Notes: generated by a model from the letters alone, not told the origin. A stretch of 64,000 nucleotides of DNA from Buttiauxella agrestis ATCC 33320 (GCF_000735355.1 NZ_JMPI01000006.1:62001-126000); one strand, 5' to 3'. Counted from the stretch's first letter, positions 17,101 through 26,897 are shown. Numbers and translations: made by a program.

Positions 17101-20100
17101 GCCAGGACGTCAATTTCGACAGGCGTTCCGGCGTGTGTGGTGGCGCTGTCGCGGGCGATGTCCTGCACTTGCGTGACTGTCAGCGTCAGGGTGCTGCTGC
17201 TGGTGCCGCCGTTTCGCCCGTCGCTAATCTGGTAGGTAATCACCGGCAGCGTGCCGTTCCAGTCTTTGACCGGGACGAACGTGTAGGTGCCATCCGCGTT
17301 GAGGGTGAATTGGCCTTGCCCGGAGATAAATACCGGGCTGCCGACCACGCGAGAAAGCGAATCGCCAGCCAGGGTGAAGCCTGTGACGGTCAGCGTGTCC
17401 TGAACGGTGGTGCTGTTATCGGCGTCGGTATCGTTGGTTAAAACGTTCCCGGTGATGGTCGTGTCTTCGTCACCCGCGTTGACATCAGGCTGCGCCACCG
17501 GAGGGGAGTTGATGACGGTGATGTACACCGTGGCGGTTTCGGTAATGCCGCCGCTGGTGACGGAGTAGGTGTAACTGTCGTTGCCGACAAATGCAGGCGC
17601 TGGCGTATAGACAATATTGCCGTCAGCGCTAAAAGTGACGGTGCCATGTTGGGCGGTGCCCACGCTGGTGACTTCCCTGCCTGAGTTTTCGAACGTGTCG
17701 TTTGCAAACACGTTAGTCGTCGTGCTGGTTCCGGCGTGTATCGTCACGTTGTCATCGGCGATGTCCGTCACCGGATTTACCGCAATGTCGATTTTACCGA
17801 CCACCAGCGCGCCGCCGTTGTCATCCGTCACGGTGTAGCTAATTTGCGGCACGATGCCATTCCAGTCGGCGACCGGCGTGAAGGTGTATTGCCTGTCGTA
17901 ACTTAGCGTAAACGTCCCAACGCCTGGGATCACTGCAACGGTTGGGCTGCCCAGATTTAGCACCGGGAAACTGCCCGCTATGCCAGCCACTTCGAACGAG
18001 GTCACACGCAGGACGTCGTTGTCCGGGTCTGTCACATTCAGCTCACCACTTAGCGGCGTGCCATCTTCGTTCATCGTCAACTGCATGTCGCCGGTCAGTG
18101 GCGAAGTGTTCGTGACCAGAATCGAGACAATTGTGGTTTCAGTTATGCCGCCGCTGGTGACGGTGTAGGTGAAGCTATCGCGCCCCGCGTAGCCCGCAGG
18201 TGGCGAATAACGCACCGTGTTATTCGACAGCACTTCCAGCCTGCCACCCTGGGCACTGATCCCGGAAACCGAGACCTGGCGGTCGGCGTTGGTGAAGGTG
18301 TCATTGGCTAACACGTTAATAATCACGGCGTCATCAGAGTGCGTGCTGGCCTGGTCTGCCTGAATATCTACCACTGGCGTCACGGTAATCACCAGCGTGC
18401 TGCTGACTTCTCCGCCCTGGTTGCCGTCACTCACGGTGTAATTTATTGGCGGCACGATGCCATTCCAGTCAGCGAGCGGGGTAAATAAATACAGCCCTTG
18501 CTGGGTGATGGTGATTCGGCCCATGCCGGGGATATCAACCGGGGTGAGTCCCGCTGCGTAATCGGTGCCGTTAATCGTGAATTTAACAATGCTCAGATTA
18601 TCGTTGTCGCCATCCGTCGCACCGCCAAGCAGGGTGTCGAGAATCGGGCGGTCTTCCGTGGTGGTGATATACACATTCGGCACCGTCGGCGCGACGTTGG
18701 TCATCGTGACCGTGACCGTCGCGATTTCGGTGATGCCGCCGCTGGTGACGGTGTAGGTGAAGGAATCTTCGCCGACATAACCCGCATCCGGCGTATAAAC
18801 CAGTTGGTTATTCACAATACTCACCGAACCATGCGCAGGCACGCCGGTGCCGGTGATGGTGGCATCGGCATTACTGAAACGGTCGTTGTTTAGCGCGTCG
18901 ATGGTGACAGGTGTCCCGGCATGTGTGGATACCGAGTCGTTCACCGAGTCCTGAACCTGCGTGACGGTGATATCCAGCGTGCTTTGGGTCGGCGGGTCGA
19001 AGGTATTATCCGACACGTTAAACGTGATGGTTGGCACTTTGCCGTTCCAGTCGGCAATCGGCACAAAGGTGTAAGTGCCATTGGCGCGCAGGATAAAGGT
19101 GCCTTTATCGGCAATAACGACGCTATCGCCCGCCTGGAATGTTCCTGTGATTCCCGCAATCTGGAAATCGGTCACGTGCAACGGGTCGTTATCGGGGTCA
19201 ACAATGGTATGCAGCACGTCGCCATTCAGCGCCGTATCTTCCGGCGTTGAAGCCACCTGAGTGGTTGGCGTTGGCGGTGTGTTGGTCAGTAGAATAAACA
19301 CCGTGGCGGTTTCGGTAACGCCGCCGCTGGTGACGGTATAGGTATATTTATCCTGGCCGACATAGCCCGGCGTCGGGGTGTAAATCAGCGTGTTACCGGG
19401 GCCGCGAGTCACGGTGCCGTGCGTACCCTGGCTGAAATCGGTGACGGCCCGATCCGGGTTTACAAATCTATCGTTCGCCAGCACATCGGTGGTAATGACG
19501 GTACCGGTATGCTCTTTTTCGATGTTATCGACCGCATCGTCTACGGCGGCAATGTGCAGCCCTAACGTCGCGGTTTTGTCACCGTTCATGTTGCCGTCGG
19601 TCACGACGTAACTGACCAGAATATCGCCGTGCCAGTCGCCGCCAGGAGTGTAGTTGTACGTCCCATTGGCATTAACGGTCAGAGTTCCGTGGCTGCCTGC
19701 CAGCGTCACGGTGGTGCCCGCGCTGTAAGTTTGCCCTTCAACGGTGAAGGTTTTCACCGTGAGGGTATCGACTGCGCCATCCGGATCGCGGTCGTTGGTT
19801 AAGACGTTGCCCGAGGCCGACGTATCTTCGTTGAGCGTCTGGTTTTCGTTGGCAACAATCGGCGCCTGGTTGGTGACATTAATCGTCACCGTTGCCTGTT
19901 CCGTTACGCCGCCGCTGGTGACGGTGTAGGTGTAAGAATCGGTGCCGACAAAGCCCTGGTTTGGCGTATACGTCAGCACGCCGCCGACGTAAGTCAGCGT
20001 GCCGTTTGTCGGTTGCGTCACCGTGGTAACGGTTTTATCCGCGTTGGTAAACGAGTCGTTAGCCAGCAGGTCGCTGGCATTTTTAATCAGCGGCACATTG

Positions 20101-23100
20101 GCGTGAGTGGTGAAGCTGTCGTTGTTCGCATCGGCCACTGCCGTAATATTCACGCCCAGGGTGGCGGTATTTGACCAGTGCGAAGTCGGGTCGTTATCGC
20201 GAGCAAAATCGAAGAAATTCACCCGACCGCCAAAGATCCCGTTGGCGGTGGTGTCGGTGGTGTCGGAGGCGCGCAAATGCAGACCGCCGCTGACCGAACC
20301 GTTGTAATCGGCGGTTGGCACAAAGCGCATCTGCGTGTTGCTGGCGAGCACAAAGGCGCGGTTCTCGCCCAGATCGGACGGGATCGCCTGCCAGGTGGTG
20401 CCATCAAAATATTGCCATTGGCCTTTGCTGGCATCGGTGTCATTGGCGTAAATCGCCACGTAACCCAATGCGCCGCTGGCGTTTCCGCCGCCTGCAATCG
20501 CGGTCTGGTTATCGGTAGCATCACCATAAACCGACTGGAACAGTTGCCCAACCGTCTGCGTGCCGTTGGTGTCTTCGGCGATAGTCAGCGTTTTATCACC
20601 CAGCGTTGGGCGGTCGTTAATGTTGGTGACGACGGTGCTGAGGGTGATGACGGTTTCACTGTAGATTGAGGTGCCGCCATGCCCGCCCGTGGTGTTGATA
20701 TCGGTGACGCTGCCGTTGGGAAGAACCGTCGGCGTGGAAGATATATCGCCGTTGACGTTGGTTTCTACCAGCCGGACACCCAGCGTTGCCGGGTTGCCAA
20801 AATAGTTTGCGGCAGGCACAAAACGCAGTGACGAACTGGCCGTAAGGATTAACGCGTTACTGTCGCTGCGGTTGCCCACGGCAAGCCAGTTCACGCCATC
20901 GAGGGAATACTGCCATTCGCCCTGAGCGGCGTTGGTGGTTAATTGCGTGATAGCCACGCCGTAGAAGTTATCCGCCAGCGAGCCGCCCGCGCCGCCATTG
21001 GTGCTGTTATCCACGGTGTCGTGCTGGTCGTTGAAGAAGCCGCTAAACAGGCTGTTAACGCTTTGACCGTTCACTGAACTTCCGGGTGTGTCCTCTTCGA
21101 GCGTCGGGATTGTCACCGTCGGCGTGCCGACGACCACGGGCGCGTCATTCACCGGATTGACCGTGAAGGTAAAGGTGCGCGTCGTGATCAATGCCGACGA
21201 GGTGCCGCCAGGGCCATCTTCGTATTCGACCTGGCCTGGGTCAGAATTAGGATCGGTCATATTGGGTAATGTCACCGGGCGCGAACCGGAGTTGCCGCCA
21301 TCGTTGACCGCCACCGTCACGCCAAAATTGCCGTTCCAGTCCGACGCCGTGGCACTTCCAGGCACGTCAGGCAGCGAGACTTTTAGCCCCGCGAGATAAG
21401 TATTAATTTGCGTGTATGAGCCGGTAAAGGTCAGCGTGTCGGTGCCTGCTCCGGTGACGGTGCCGCCGCTGCCGGTTGGCGCGACAAAGGTAAATCCGTT
21501 CGGCAGCTTAACCGTCACCGTCATAGTCTGGCTGCCCGCATCCACATCACTGAGGGTGATCGGTGGCAGCGTGACCGTGGCACTGTTTTCATTGGTGTTG
21601 AGCACCGGACTGCCGCCCAGATCGATATGCGCCGGGTCGTTGATACTGCTCTGGAAAACGGTGCGATACGTGGTCGCGACGTTTAGCTCAAGCCCGGTTG
21701 GGACTTTAGCGTAAGGGCTGACTTCAGTGGTCGGAACGGGTGATGTCCCATCGCCCGTAGGATTGGCATTATTCCCACCGTTGGCACCGGTCGTCAGTCT
21801 GCCGTTTGCATCGCGCATGCGGTCATCAACAATCACTTCAACGCGGAAATACTGGTCAGCATCATCAACCTGGATGCCGTTCATTCTTACCTGTAATTGC
21901 GCGAGATAAGCGTTGATTTGGTCGATAGTACCGGTGATCACCAGCGGTGCATTGACGCCATTTGCTGGCGGATTGACGCCATCCGGGCTGGTGGATTGCA
22001 CCGTCACGCCCGATGTGGTGTTCAGCGAGGAGATAGTCACCGCCGAGTTTTGCTGGTCACGATATTGTAAAACATCGAACGGATTACCGTTTTGATCGGT
22101 GATCCGCACCGTCACTTGCACGATATTTTGTTCGCCTGTCGCAATGCCGCCCGCATCCGAAATATCCGGGTCGCTTATCACAAACCCGCCGACGCTGTTG
22201 CCACCGGGTGCGTTGTTATCAAGCAGAATCGTGTCTGTTGGCGCGGTCACGGTTGGCGCATCGTTAACCGGCGTAATGGTAATGGCGACTTGCACATCTG
22301 CCGGCACTGCGCTGGTGGTGTTCCCGACGCTAGACGCCGAGGTATCCAGATGAATATTGAGCGTCACATCGCCTGCCGCCGCCGCGTTTTGATCGTGGTT
22401 GGCATCTTTATCGCTGAGATAAGTCAGGCCACGGGTCGGGTCATTGAGCAACGCCTGAATGGCGCTGGCGGTGCCGGTTAGCACGAGTTGCCCGCTGTTA
22501 TCGCCCGTAATCGTGACGCCATCAATAATAAAACCGCTGTTGTCATCTGCGCCTGCAATCCCCAGTTGGCCCTGGGCGACGGTCAGCGTCACGGTCACGT
22601 TTTTGCCGAAAGCCGCTGACTCGTCATCCGCGATAGTGATATCGCCACCGATAATCGTCGGCTGATCTTCGAAGGTGGTTTTGTCGGTATTACCGACCAC
22701 CAGATTGCCGGGGTCATTGGTTTCGGAGGCGTTAATCACCACCTGATTAGCGGAGATGTTGCCGTTACTGGCGGGAACGCCGTCCAGATACCAGTTGTAA
22801 GTGGTGCCATCAACCGCGCCGGGCAGGGTGCCGAATGCCGGAGTCGCAGGCTGGTTTACCGGGCCGCCGTTAGCCGCCCCATCTAAATTACCGTTGTCGT
22901 CACGCAGGCGGTCATCGGTGATGACCTGCACCTGGTATTGCGCGTTGCGGTCATCAGGGAAGGTGACGGTCAAACCCGCCAGCGCCGCGTTAATCTGGGC
23001 GACGGTTCCGGTGATCACCAAATAGCCATTGATACCGCCTGTGACGGTCGCTCCGGTGTTTGCCGCCGCCGTCAGCACGATGTTGTTGTATTCGGCCTGG

Positions 23101-26100
23101 CTAAAGGTGCTGCCATTGCTGTGCAGTAAGCGCACGGTCGTTTCGAGGATATTGGTAGCGCTTGTATCGCTTGTGATATCCGGGTCGGCCACGGTAAAAC
23201 CGTTGATGGCGTGCGAACTGCCGCCGATATCAATCGGGCCGGAAGGCGCGGTGACGGTGGGTTTGTCGTTGGTCGGCGTGACATTAATCGTGAAGTGATT
23301 CCCCGATTGCTCTTTATCGCCATCCGAAAGCGTGAAGTTAAAACCGTCGGCATTTAGCCCGGCACCAGCAGTTTCATCGCCGTTGTTCAGGTAATAAATA
23401 CGGCCATTGTTGATGTCCGCCTGGGTAAAGGTGGAGCCATTGCCGAGGAAGCTAAAATTCACGCCGTCGGTGGAGTACGCCAGGCGTCCGTGAGCCGGGA
23501 CGGTGGAAACCGTATATTGCACCTGCTCGGGCGAGCTGTCCGGGTCGTAGGCCTGAAGCTGAGAATTGTCGAGCTGGACGTAACCGCCTTCCACCACCGT
23601 AGCCGGGTTGTTAGCGGGCTGACCGCCGATGTTATTGGGCGAGTCCGGCGGCACGGTGATATCCGGGCTGTCAGGCGTTGCCGGGATCATCGGGCCATCG
23701 TTAACGTTGGTGATGATAATCCCCACCGTCGCGTTGGCCGCAGACGCAGTACCCCAGCGATCCACTGCCGCGACAATAAAGCTGGTGCTGCGGACTTCAG
23801 AGCCATTACTGACAAACCGCAGCCCGCTGCTGTTATCGTTTTTCAATAGGCTGGCATCGAGTTTTAGCGTACCGATATCGGCGCTGGTGATCGTGACCCA
23901 ACTGGTGCCATTGAAATACTGCAATACGCCACCGGTTGGCAGCGACTGGAAGACAATTTTTAGGGCGTTAGCTCCGACAACTTCGTTATTGAGTGCGTAG
24001 TTATTACTGCCATTAATATTGGCGATGTTTTCCCACGGCGAGCCGCTGTTGGCGTCATCCGGGTCGCTTAAATTCAGCTGCGAGGTGGTGATATACACCG
24101 TTTCGCCTTCTGCCAGAACCGTGTTGGAGGAGCCTGTAATCACGGGCGCATCGTTAACCGGAGTGACGAAAATTTTAAGCTCTGGGTTCCACGTCACTGC
24201 CACCGGGTTGCCATTGGCGTCGAGCGTGACTTGCCCTGCGGAAACGGAGAAACGAGCATTAAACTCGAAGTTTTCGCCGCCGTCATGAACGATGCGCACC
24301 AGGCCTGCATCCAGTTCGGCCTGGGTGAAAGACCCAAACGCGTTAACCGCGACCATGCCGCCGTTGCCATCACTTTTCATGATGGTCAGGCCGCTTTGGC
24401 CCGCATCGGTCCCGAGATAGGTATACACGATTTCATTCGGGCTAATCCCTTGCACCACATAACTCATGCCCGGCGTGGCGTCGGAGATGTTTCCGGTGCC
24501 AGACAGCGCCAGCGAGCCGCCTTCGTTAATGGCGCCGTGCGGCGGCTGCGTTGGGTTATCGGGATCGGTGCCGATATAATCTGAGCTGTTCGTGCTGTCG
24601 GGAATATTCCACGGTGGGACGTTATCCGGCGTCGGGTTGTTTGCCAGGCGAACCAGGCCAATCGTGAACTGGAAATGGGTTAACCGATCGGTTGCCGCGT
24701 CGCCGTCCCAAATCCCGCCCTGGCGGGTAAATGTGGTGCCGTCCGGGTTCCAGCGCAGCGCAGTGGAGTGGTCAATGACGCGGAAGTTAAACACGTCGAT
24801 GCCGCCCGGTTGCGCATTCAGATACTGCGCATACGCGACTTTACCTTCAATCACATCTTCCATAGTGAAGGTGTCGCCGGTCTTTAACAGCAAGCCGTTG
24901 AGCGTCAAATAACCGTGCGTCAGCCCGGCGGTATCCACAACAAAACTGACACGTTCGGCCGGGGAGTCGGTATCCAGGCTGGTGAGCATTTCGGGCGTAA
25001 GCACCACATCAGCCGGGCCTGGCACCACATCGGCGTGCAGGCTGGATTCGGTATCAAGGAACGGGTCGTCATCTACCGGCTGAATATCAAGTATTATCGT
25101 GTTACTGGCGCTGGCAGACGTAGCTGTACCACCGCCTTCGTCAGTCACGGTCACGCCGAATGAATCCGTTCCTACGTTGTCCTGGCCGTCATTTTCATAG
25201 GTCAAAAAATTGCGTTCGGCATAGCTGAACTGCTGGCCTTGTGTGACCGGCACGCCCTTAAAATAAAGTGTGCCGTGAGCGGGCAACGCAGTAATGGTTA
25301 GCGTGAGATTGATGTCCTGCGTATCGCCACCACTTTCGGCCACGATGTACTGCCCGACATTCCCCGTGTTGGCTGCGTTTTGCGGCTGACCTTCATACAC
25401 AATGCCCCCGCCGCTAATGGTGGGCGGCTGGTTTTCAGGTGCTATCTCAAGGGTGACGTTTACCGTGTCGGATTGGCCGATGGGCGTTGCGCCGTCGTTC
25501 ACTTTGGCGGAAAAACCATCGGCGGTGTTTTGTGTGTCACCCGTCGCGGTGTGGACATATTTCAGCGTACCGTTGCGCACATCTTGCTGAGTAAACACCG
25601 ACCCCACGCCCAGGCGCGTGCCGTTGAGCGTCAGATAACCGTATTGCGGTATCGCCGTCAGGCTGTAGACAATTTGCGATGCGCTTTGCGCGCCAATCTG
25701 TAATTCAGGATCGAGTGCTGCGAGCGTGGCTTCAGTAATCACGGTGCCCGAACCATTTCTTTCCGGCACGATGAGCGTGCTGTCGGCGACCGTAACCGGA
25801 TCGTTGGCTGGCGTAATCGAAATGTGCGTGACCAGGCTGTCGTTACCAGAAAGGCTAAGGACATAAAACTGCACATCGGTTGAGGCCGACTGATGCCCCA
25901 GTTCGGTGTCACTGGCGGTGAATTTCAGCGAGTTAAGCCAGGCCTGTGCATCCGCCACGCTTCCGACGAACTCCAGGGTTTTCCCGGAAGTTGCACCGTT
26001 AACCAAATCCCCTGCGGCAGCATTCGTTAAGCTCACGCTAATCGCGACGTTTTCATCGCTGACGTTAAGCGTTAAGCCACTGAAGCTCCCGGTTTCAGCA

Positions 26101-26897
26101 CCCGGACGCAGTGCACTTGGCTCAGAAACCACCATATCCGGCACGCGAGTGGTGATTTCCGGCGCTTGTAAAACACCGTCATAAGCCAGGGATAACGAGC
26201 GCGTTTCAATGACGCCAGTGCTGGACTCAAGCGTCCAGTCTGCGGCTTTTGCCGCGCTGCCGGTTTCGTCATTCGACGCCGCCACATCCGCATGGGTGTA
26301 ATCCGCCATACGCGTAATGAGCACGGTATCTTGTGCGGTGACATTGCAGCCATACAGCAAAATATCGCCATCAGAGGTGAGCTTTTCGCCCAGCTTTTCT
26401 AGCTGCTGCTGATACTGCGCAATCGTTTTATCGTTAAGTTTGTCGCTACCGAGGGTGATTTCATCGCTCGCGCCGTGGCTGATGATATGAATCGCGCTGA
26501 TATTTTTATCGTTTTTTAAGGCGTCATTAATCTGCTCAAGCCCGGACTGCTTTGAGTCCAGCACCAGCACGCGGCTGCCCTCTGGCAACTGGCCTACCAG
26601 CGACTGCCAGTTCTGCACGTGGCTGTCGACAACATACACCTCGTGCGGGGCAGAGGCTGGTGCGTCAGCAGGTGCAGGCGTGGGCGCGGTAATGGACGCC
26701 GGAGCAGGGGCGGTTGATTGCGGCACAGTCACCGCTTTCGAGGCGTCCGGCGCGTTATTGTGATGCTGCGCGTCTAGCGGGTTATCCGTATGGCTTGCGG
26801 CTTCAGCGACGGCTGCGCCATCAAACAATTGTCGTGGCTCCAGAGCGAAACGATGATGGCGGGGGCGGGCGGGGTTGTCTCTTCTTTGTGTCGACAT
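14178..26897 (-). CDS. Giant surface/secreted repeat protein with LEPR leader, DUF4347-like domain and cadherin/VCBS-like repeats
   Basis: A single open frame of 4239 residues, the largest in the window. The N-terminus carries RFALEPRQLFDGAAVAEA, a conserved leader motif of giant surface proteins, then a Pro/Ala-rich linker. A DUF4347-like domain follows at about 85-245 (VYVVDSHVQNW, AIHIISHGASDEITLG, DILLYGCNV). From about 250 to 4000 come cadherin-like, VCBS-like and Ig-like domains with recurring TNVNDRP/TPVNDAP, SDGNNGG and YTVTSGGVTETATV motifs. Near-identical units of about 195 residues fill 2240-3800. The C-terminal 200 residues are unlike the repeats, contain VEQ repeats, and lack RTX nonapeptides and an LPXTG motif. 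The product is probably an adhesin or biofilm protein exported by the four proteins encoded behind it. Regulation may involve the paired operator-like repeats upstream. Confidence 0.88.
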   Translation of the reverse strand: MSTQRRDNPARPRHHRFALEPRQLFDGAAVAEAASHTDNPLDAQHHNNAPDASKAVTVPQSTAPAPASITAPTPAPADAPASAPHEVYVVDSHVQNWQSLVGQLPEGSRVLVLDSKQSGLEQINDALKNDKNISAIHIISHGASDEITLGSDKLNDKTIAQYQQQLEKLGEKLTSDGDILLYGCNVTAQDTVLITRMADYTHADVAASNDETGSAAKAADWTLESSTGVIETRSLSLAYDGVLQAPEITTRVPDMVVSEPSALRPGAETGSFSGLTLNVSDENVAISVSLTNAAAGDLVNGATSGKTLEFVGSVADAQAWLNSLKFTASDTELGHQSASTDVQFYVLSLSGNDSLVTHISITPANDPVTVADSTLIVPERNGSGTVITEATLAALDPELQIGAQSASQIVYSLTAIPQYGYLTLNGTRLGVGSVFTQQDVRNGTLKYVHTATGDTQNTADGFSAKVNDGATPIGQSDTVNVTLEIAPENQPPTISGGGIVYEGQPQNAANTGNVGQYIVAESGGDTQDINLTLTITALPAHGTLYFKGVPVTQGQQFSYAERNFLTYENDGQDNVGTDSFGVTVTDEGGGTATSASASNTIILDIQPVDDDPFLDTESSLHADVVPGPADVVLTPEMLTSLDTDSPAERVSFVVDTAGLTHGYLTLNGLLLKTGDTFTMEDVIEGKVAYAQYLNAQPGGIDVFNFRVIDHSTALRWNPDGTTFTRQGGIWDGDAATDRLTHFQFTIGLVRLANNPTPDNVPPWNIPDSTNSSDYIGTDPDNPTQPPHGAINEGGSLALSGTGNISDATPGMSYVVQGISPNEIVYTYLGTDAGQSGLTIMKSDGNGGMVAVNAFGSFTQAELDAGLVRIVHDGGENFEFNARFSVSAGQVTLDANGNPVAVTWNPELKIFVTPVNDAPVITGSSNTVLAEGETVYITTSQLNLSDPDDANSGSPWENIANINGSNNYALNNEVVGANALKIVFQSLPTGGVLQYFNGTSWVTITSADIGTLKLDASLLKNDNSSGLRFVSNGSEVRSTSFIVAAVDRWGTASAANATVGIIITNVNDGPMIPATPDSPDITVPPDSPNNIGGQPANNPATVVEGGYVQLDNSQLQAYDPDSSPEQVQYTVSTVPAHGRLAYSTDGVNFSFLGNGSTFTQADINNGRIYYLNNGDETAGAGLNADGFNFTLSDGDKEQSGNHFTINVTPTNDKPTVTAPSGPIDIGGSSHAINGFTVADPDITSDTSATNILETTVRLLHSNGSTFSQAEYNNIVLTAAANTGATVTGGINGYLVITGTVAQINAALAGLTVTFPDDRNAQYQVQVITDDRLRDDNGNLDGAANGGPVNQPATPAFGTLPGAVDGTTYNWYLDGVPASNGNISANQVVINASETNDPGNLVVGNTDKTTFEDQPTIIGGDITIADDESAAFGKNVTVTLTVAQGQLGIAGADDNSGFIIDGVTITGDNSGQLVLTGTASAIQALLNDPTRGLTYLSDKDANHDQNAAAAGDVTLNIHLDTSASSVGNTTSAVPADVQVAITITPVNDAPTVTAPTDTILLDNNAPGGNSVGGFVISDPDISDAGGIATGEQNIVQVTVRITDQNGNPFDVLQYRDQQNSAVTISSLNTTSGVTVQSTSPDGVNPPANGVNAPLVITGTIDQINAYLAQLQVRMNGIQVDDADQYFRVEVIVDDRMRDANGRLTTGANGGNNANPTGDGTSPVPTTEVSPYAKVPTGLELNVATTYRTVFQSSINDPAHIDLGGSPVLNTNENSATVTLPPITLSDVDAGSQTMTVTVKLPNGFTFVAPTGSGGTVTGAGTDTLTFTGSYTQINTYLAGLKVSLPDVPGSATASDWNGNFGVTVAVNDGGNSGSRPVTLPNMTDPNSDPGQVEYEDGPGGTSSALITTRTFTFTVNPVNDAPVVVGTPTVTIPTLEEDTPGSSVNGQSVNSLFSGFFNDQHDTVDNSTNGGAGGSLADNFYGVAITQLTTNAAQGEWQYSLDGVNWLAVGNRSDSNALILTASSSLRFVPAANYFGNPATLGVRLVETNVNGDISSTPTVLPNGSVTDINTTGGHGGTSIYSETVITLSTVVTNINDRPTLGDKTLTIAEDTNGTQTVGQLFQSVYGDATDNQTAIAGGGNASGALGYVAIYANDTDASKGQWQYFDGTTWQAIPSDLGENRAFVLASNTQMRFVPTADYNGSVSGGLHLRASDTTDTTANGIFGGRVNFFDFARDNDPTSHWSNTATLGVNITAVADANNDSFTTHANVPLIKNASDLLANDSFTNADKTVTTVTQPTNGTLTYVGGVLTYTPNQGFVGTDSYTYTVTSGGVTEQATVTINVTNQAPIVANENQTLNEDTSASGNVLTNDRDPDGAVDTLTVKTFTVEGQTYSAGTTVTLAGSHGTLTVNANGTYNYTPGGDWHGDILVSYVVTDGNMNGDKTATLGLHIAAVDDAVDNIEKEHTGTVITTDVLANDRFVNPDRAVTDFSQGTHGTVTRGPGNTLIYTPTPGYVGQDKYTYTVTSGGVTETATVFILLTNTPPTPTTQVASTPEDTALNGDVLHTIVDPDNDPLHVTDFQIAGITGTFQAGDSVVIADKGTFILRANGTYTFVPIADWNGKVPTITFNVSDNTFDPPTQSTLDITVTQVQDSVNDSVSTHAGTPVTIDALNNDRFSNADATITGTGVPAHGSVSIVNNQLVYTPDAGYVGEDSFTYTVTSGGITEIATVTVTMTNVAPTVPNVYITTTEDRPILDTLLGGATDGDNDNLSIVKFTINGTDYAAGLTPVDIPGMGRITITQQGLYLFTPLADWNGIVPPINYTVSDGNQGGEVSSTLVITVTPVVDIQADQASTHSDDAVIINVLANDTFTNADRQVSVSGISAQGGRLEVLSNNTVRYSPPAGYAGRDSFTYTVTSGGITETTIVSILVTNTSPLTGDMQLTMNEDGTPLSGELNVTDPDNDVLRVTSFEVAGIAGSFPVLNLGSPTVAVIPGVGTFTLSYDRQYTFTPVADWNGIVPQISYTVTDDNGGALVVGKIDIAVNPVTDIADDNVTIHAGTSTTTNVFANDTFENSGREVTSVGTAQHGTVTFSADGNIVYTPAPAFVGNDSYTYSVTSGGITETATVYITVINSPPVAQPDVNAGDEDTTITGNVLTNDTDADNSTTVQDTLTVTGFTLAGDSLSRVVGSPVFISGQGQFTLNADGTYTFVPVKDWNGTLPVITYQISDGRNGGTSSSTLTLTVTQVQDIARDSATTHAGTPVEIDVLANDTFENSDHQITATTNGLHGTTTIVNGKVVYTPVAGFVGNDIFGYTVTSGGVREVTFVTVNITNTPSQAVDDSNSTPEDSVASGNVLTNDTDADNDKLTLTGFTVDGTTIYAAGGALNIPNMGVLVMQEDGNWTFTPVADWNGTLPEVTYFVSDGNNGGESEAKLRVIITSVKDAFDDNVTVHGNTSVTTDVFANDTFANGDKIIQSVTQGSHGTVSIVNGKITYTPNVGYVGPDTYTYTVLSGGIIERATVNVTVENTLPVTRPDLNITPEDNVVSGNVLNNDTDPDGDPLTVTQFSVGGQTAPAGYPVIIAGVGAFTLRSDGSYTLTPIADWNGVVPTVTYTVNDALIGGNSIGTLNIIISPVADINADDATLHAGNPVTTDVLANDNFENPNAIITAVTNGANGTAVLQPDGQITYTPRAGFVGTDTYTYTVTSGGVTETTTVTVHVINSAPVVSPEGVITPQGDAVSGNLLTNDSDPDGDPIHLSSFQVGGQRYAAGETAVLAGVGSLTVLRDGSYTFTPVSSKFGFVPPVTYTVSDGNEGGETNGTLRILVAPSAEIQVRESGLTPLDPGAQEVSGTLDVLSLDKLRTLTFQGRVITAEQLLQLNPLSPITIETVTGTITLLAYYSPADGEGRIDYRFTLRGAVSQPGFVSTYNDYAVQVNGATIGQLRITVFNDSPTATDDNADILQDQGQESASGNLFNDDRIGADGAANNGPVTGVSSENTGSAGIIGGNTSGQYGTLTLDSQGNWRYQVNSSDPRVAALEANASLSEVFVYTITDSDGNTSEARLTILIHGITAMPNTDNRDGDQIFGREEEEQLSPYSQSYEPGLFILPLVYDLQSDSVGLQTRLNSRFAAYGYGIEHANAPVMQQAVLFSRWYSDTREQRTLPGLESNGLGQNSLGNSFGPFAVGQPEKAVEAPVEQTVEQTVEQPPVIALGAQPLTAQLAALEKHTLASGKHIAVPTMTRR
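15500..20100 (-). repeat. Eight long tandem coding repeats in the giant gene
   Basis: The segment GCCGCCGCTGGTGACGGTGT and its variants recur near 15787, 16369, 16951, 17548, 18151, 18735, 19321 and 19908, a period of about 582-603 bp (194-201 residues). Each unit encodes a THAGTPV..DVLANDTF module, a YTVTSGGV strand and a second domain ending in SDGNNGG-like residues. Such repeats invite copy-number change by recombination. Confidence 0.85.

Noticed and set aside
15500-20100. Long regular repeats as a possible CRISPR or non-coding array
   Set aside because: The period of about 590 bp and the unbroken frame show that they are protein domain repeats of the giant gene.
14178-26897. Many plus-strand open frames of 60-177 codons across the giant gene
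   Set aside because: They are antisense shadows caused by GC-rich, repetitive codons; they lack start sites and change with each repeat unit.
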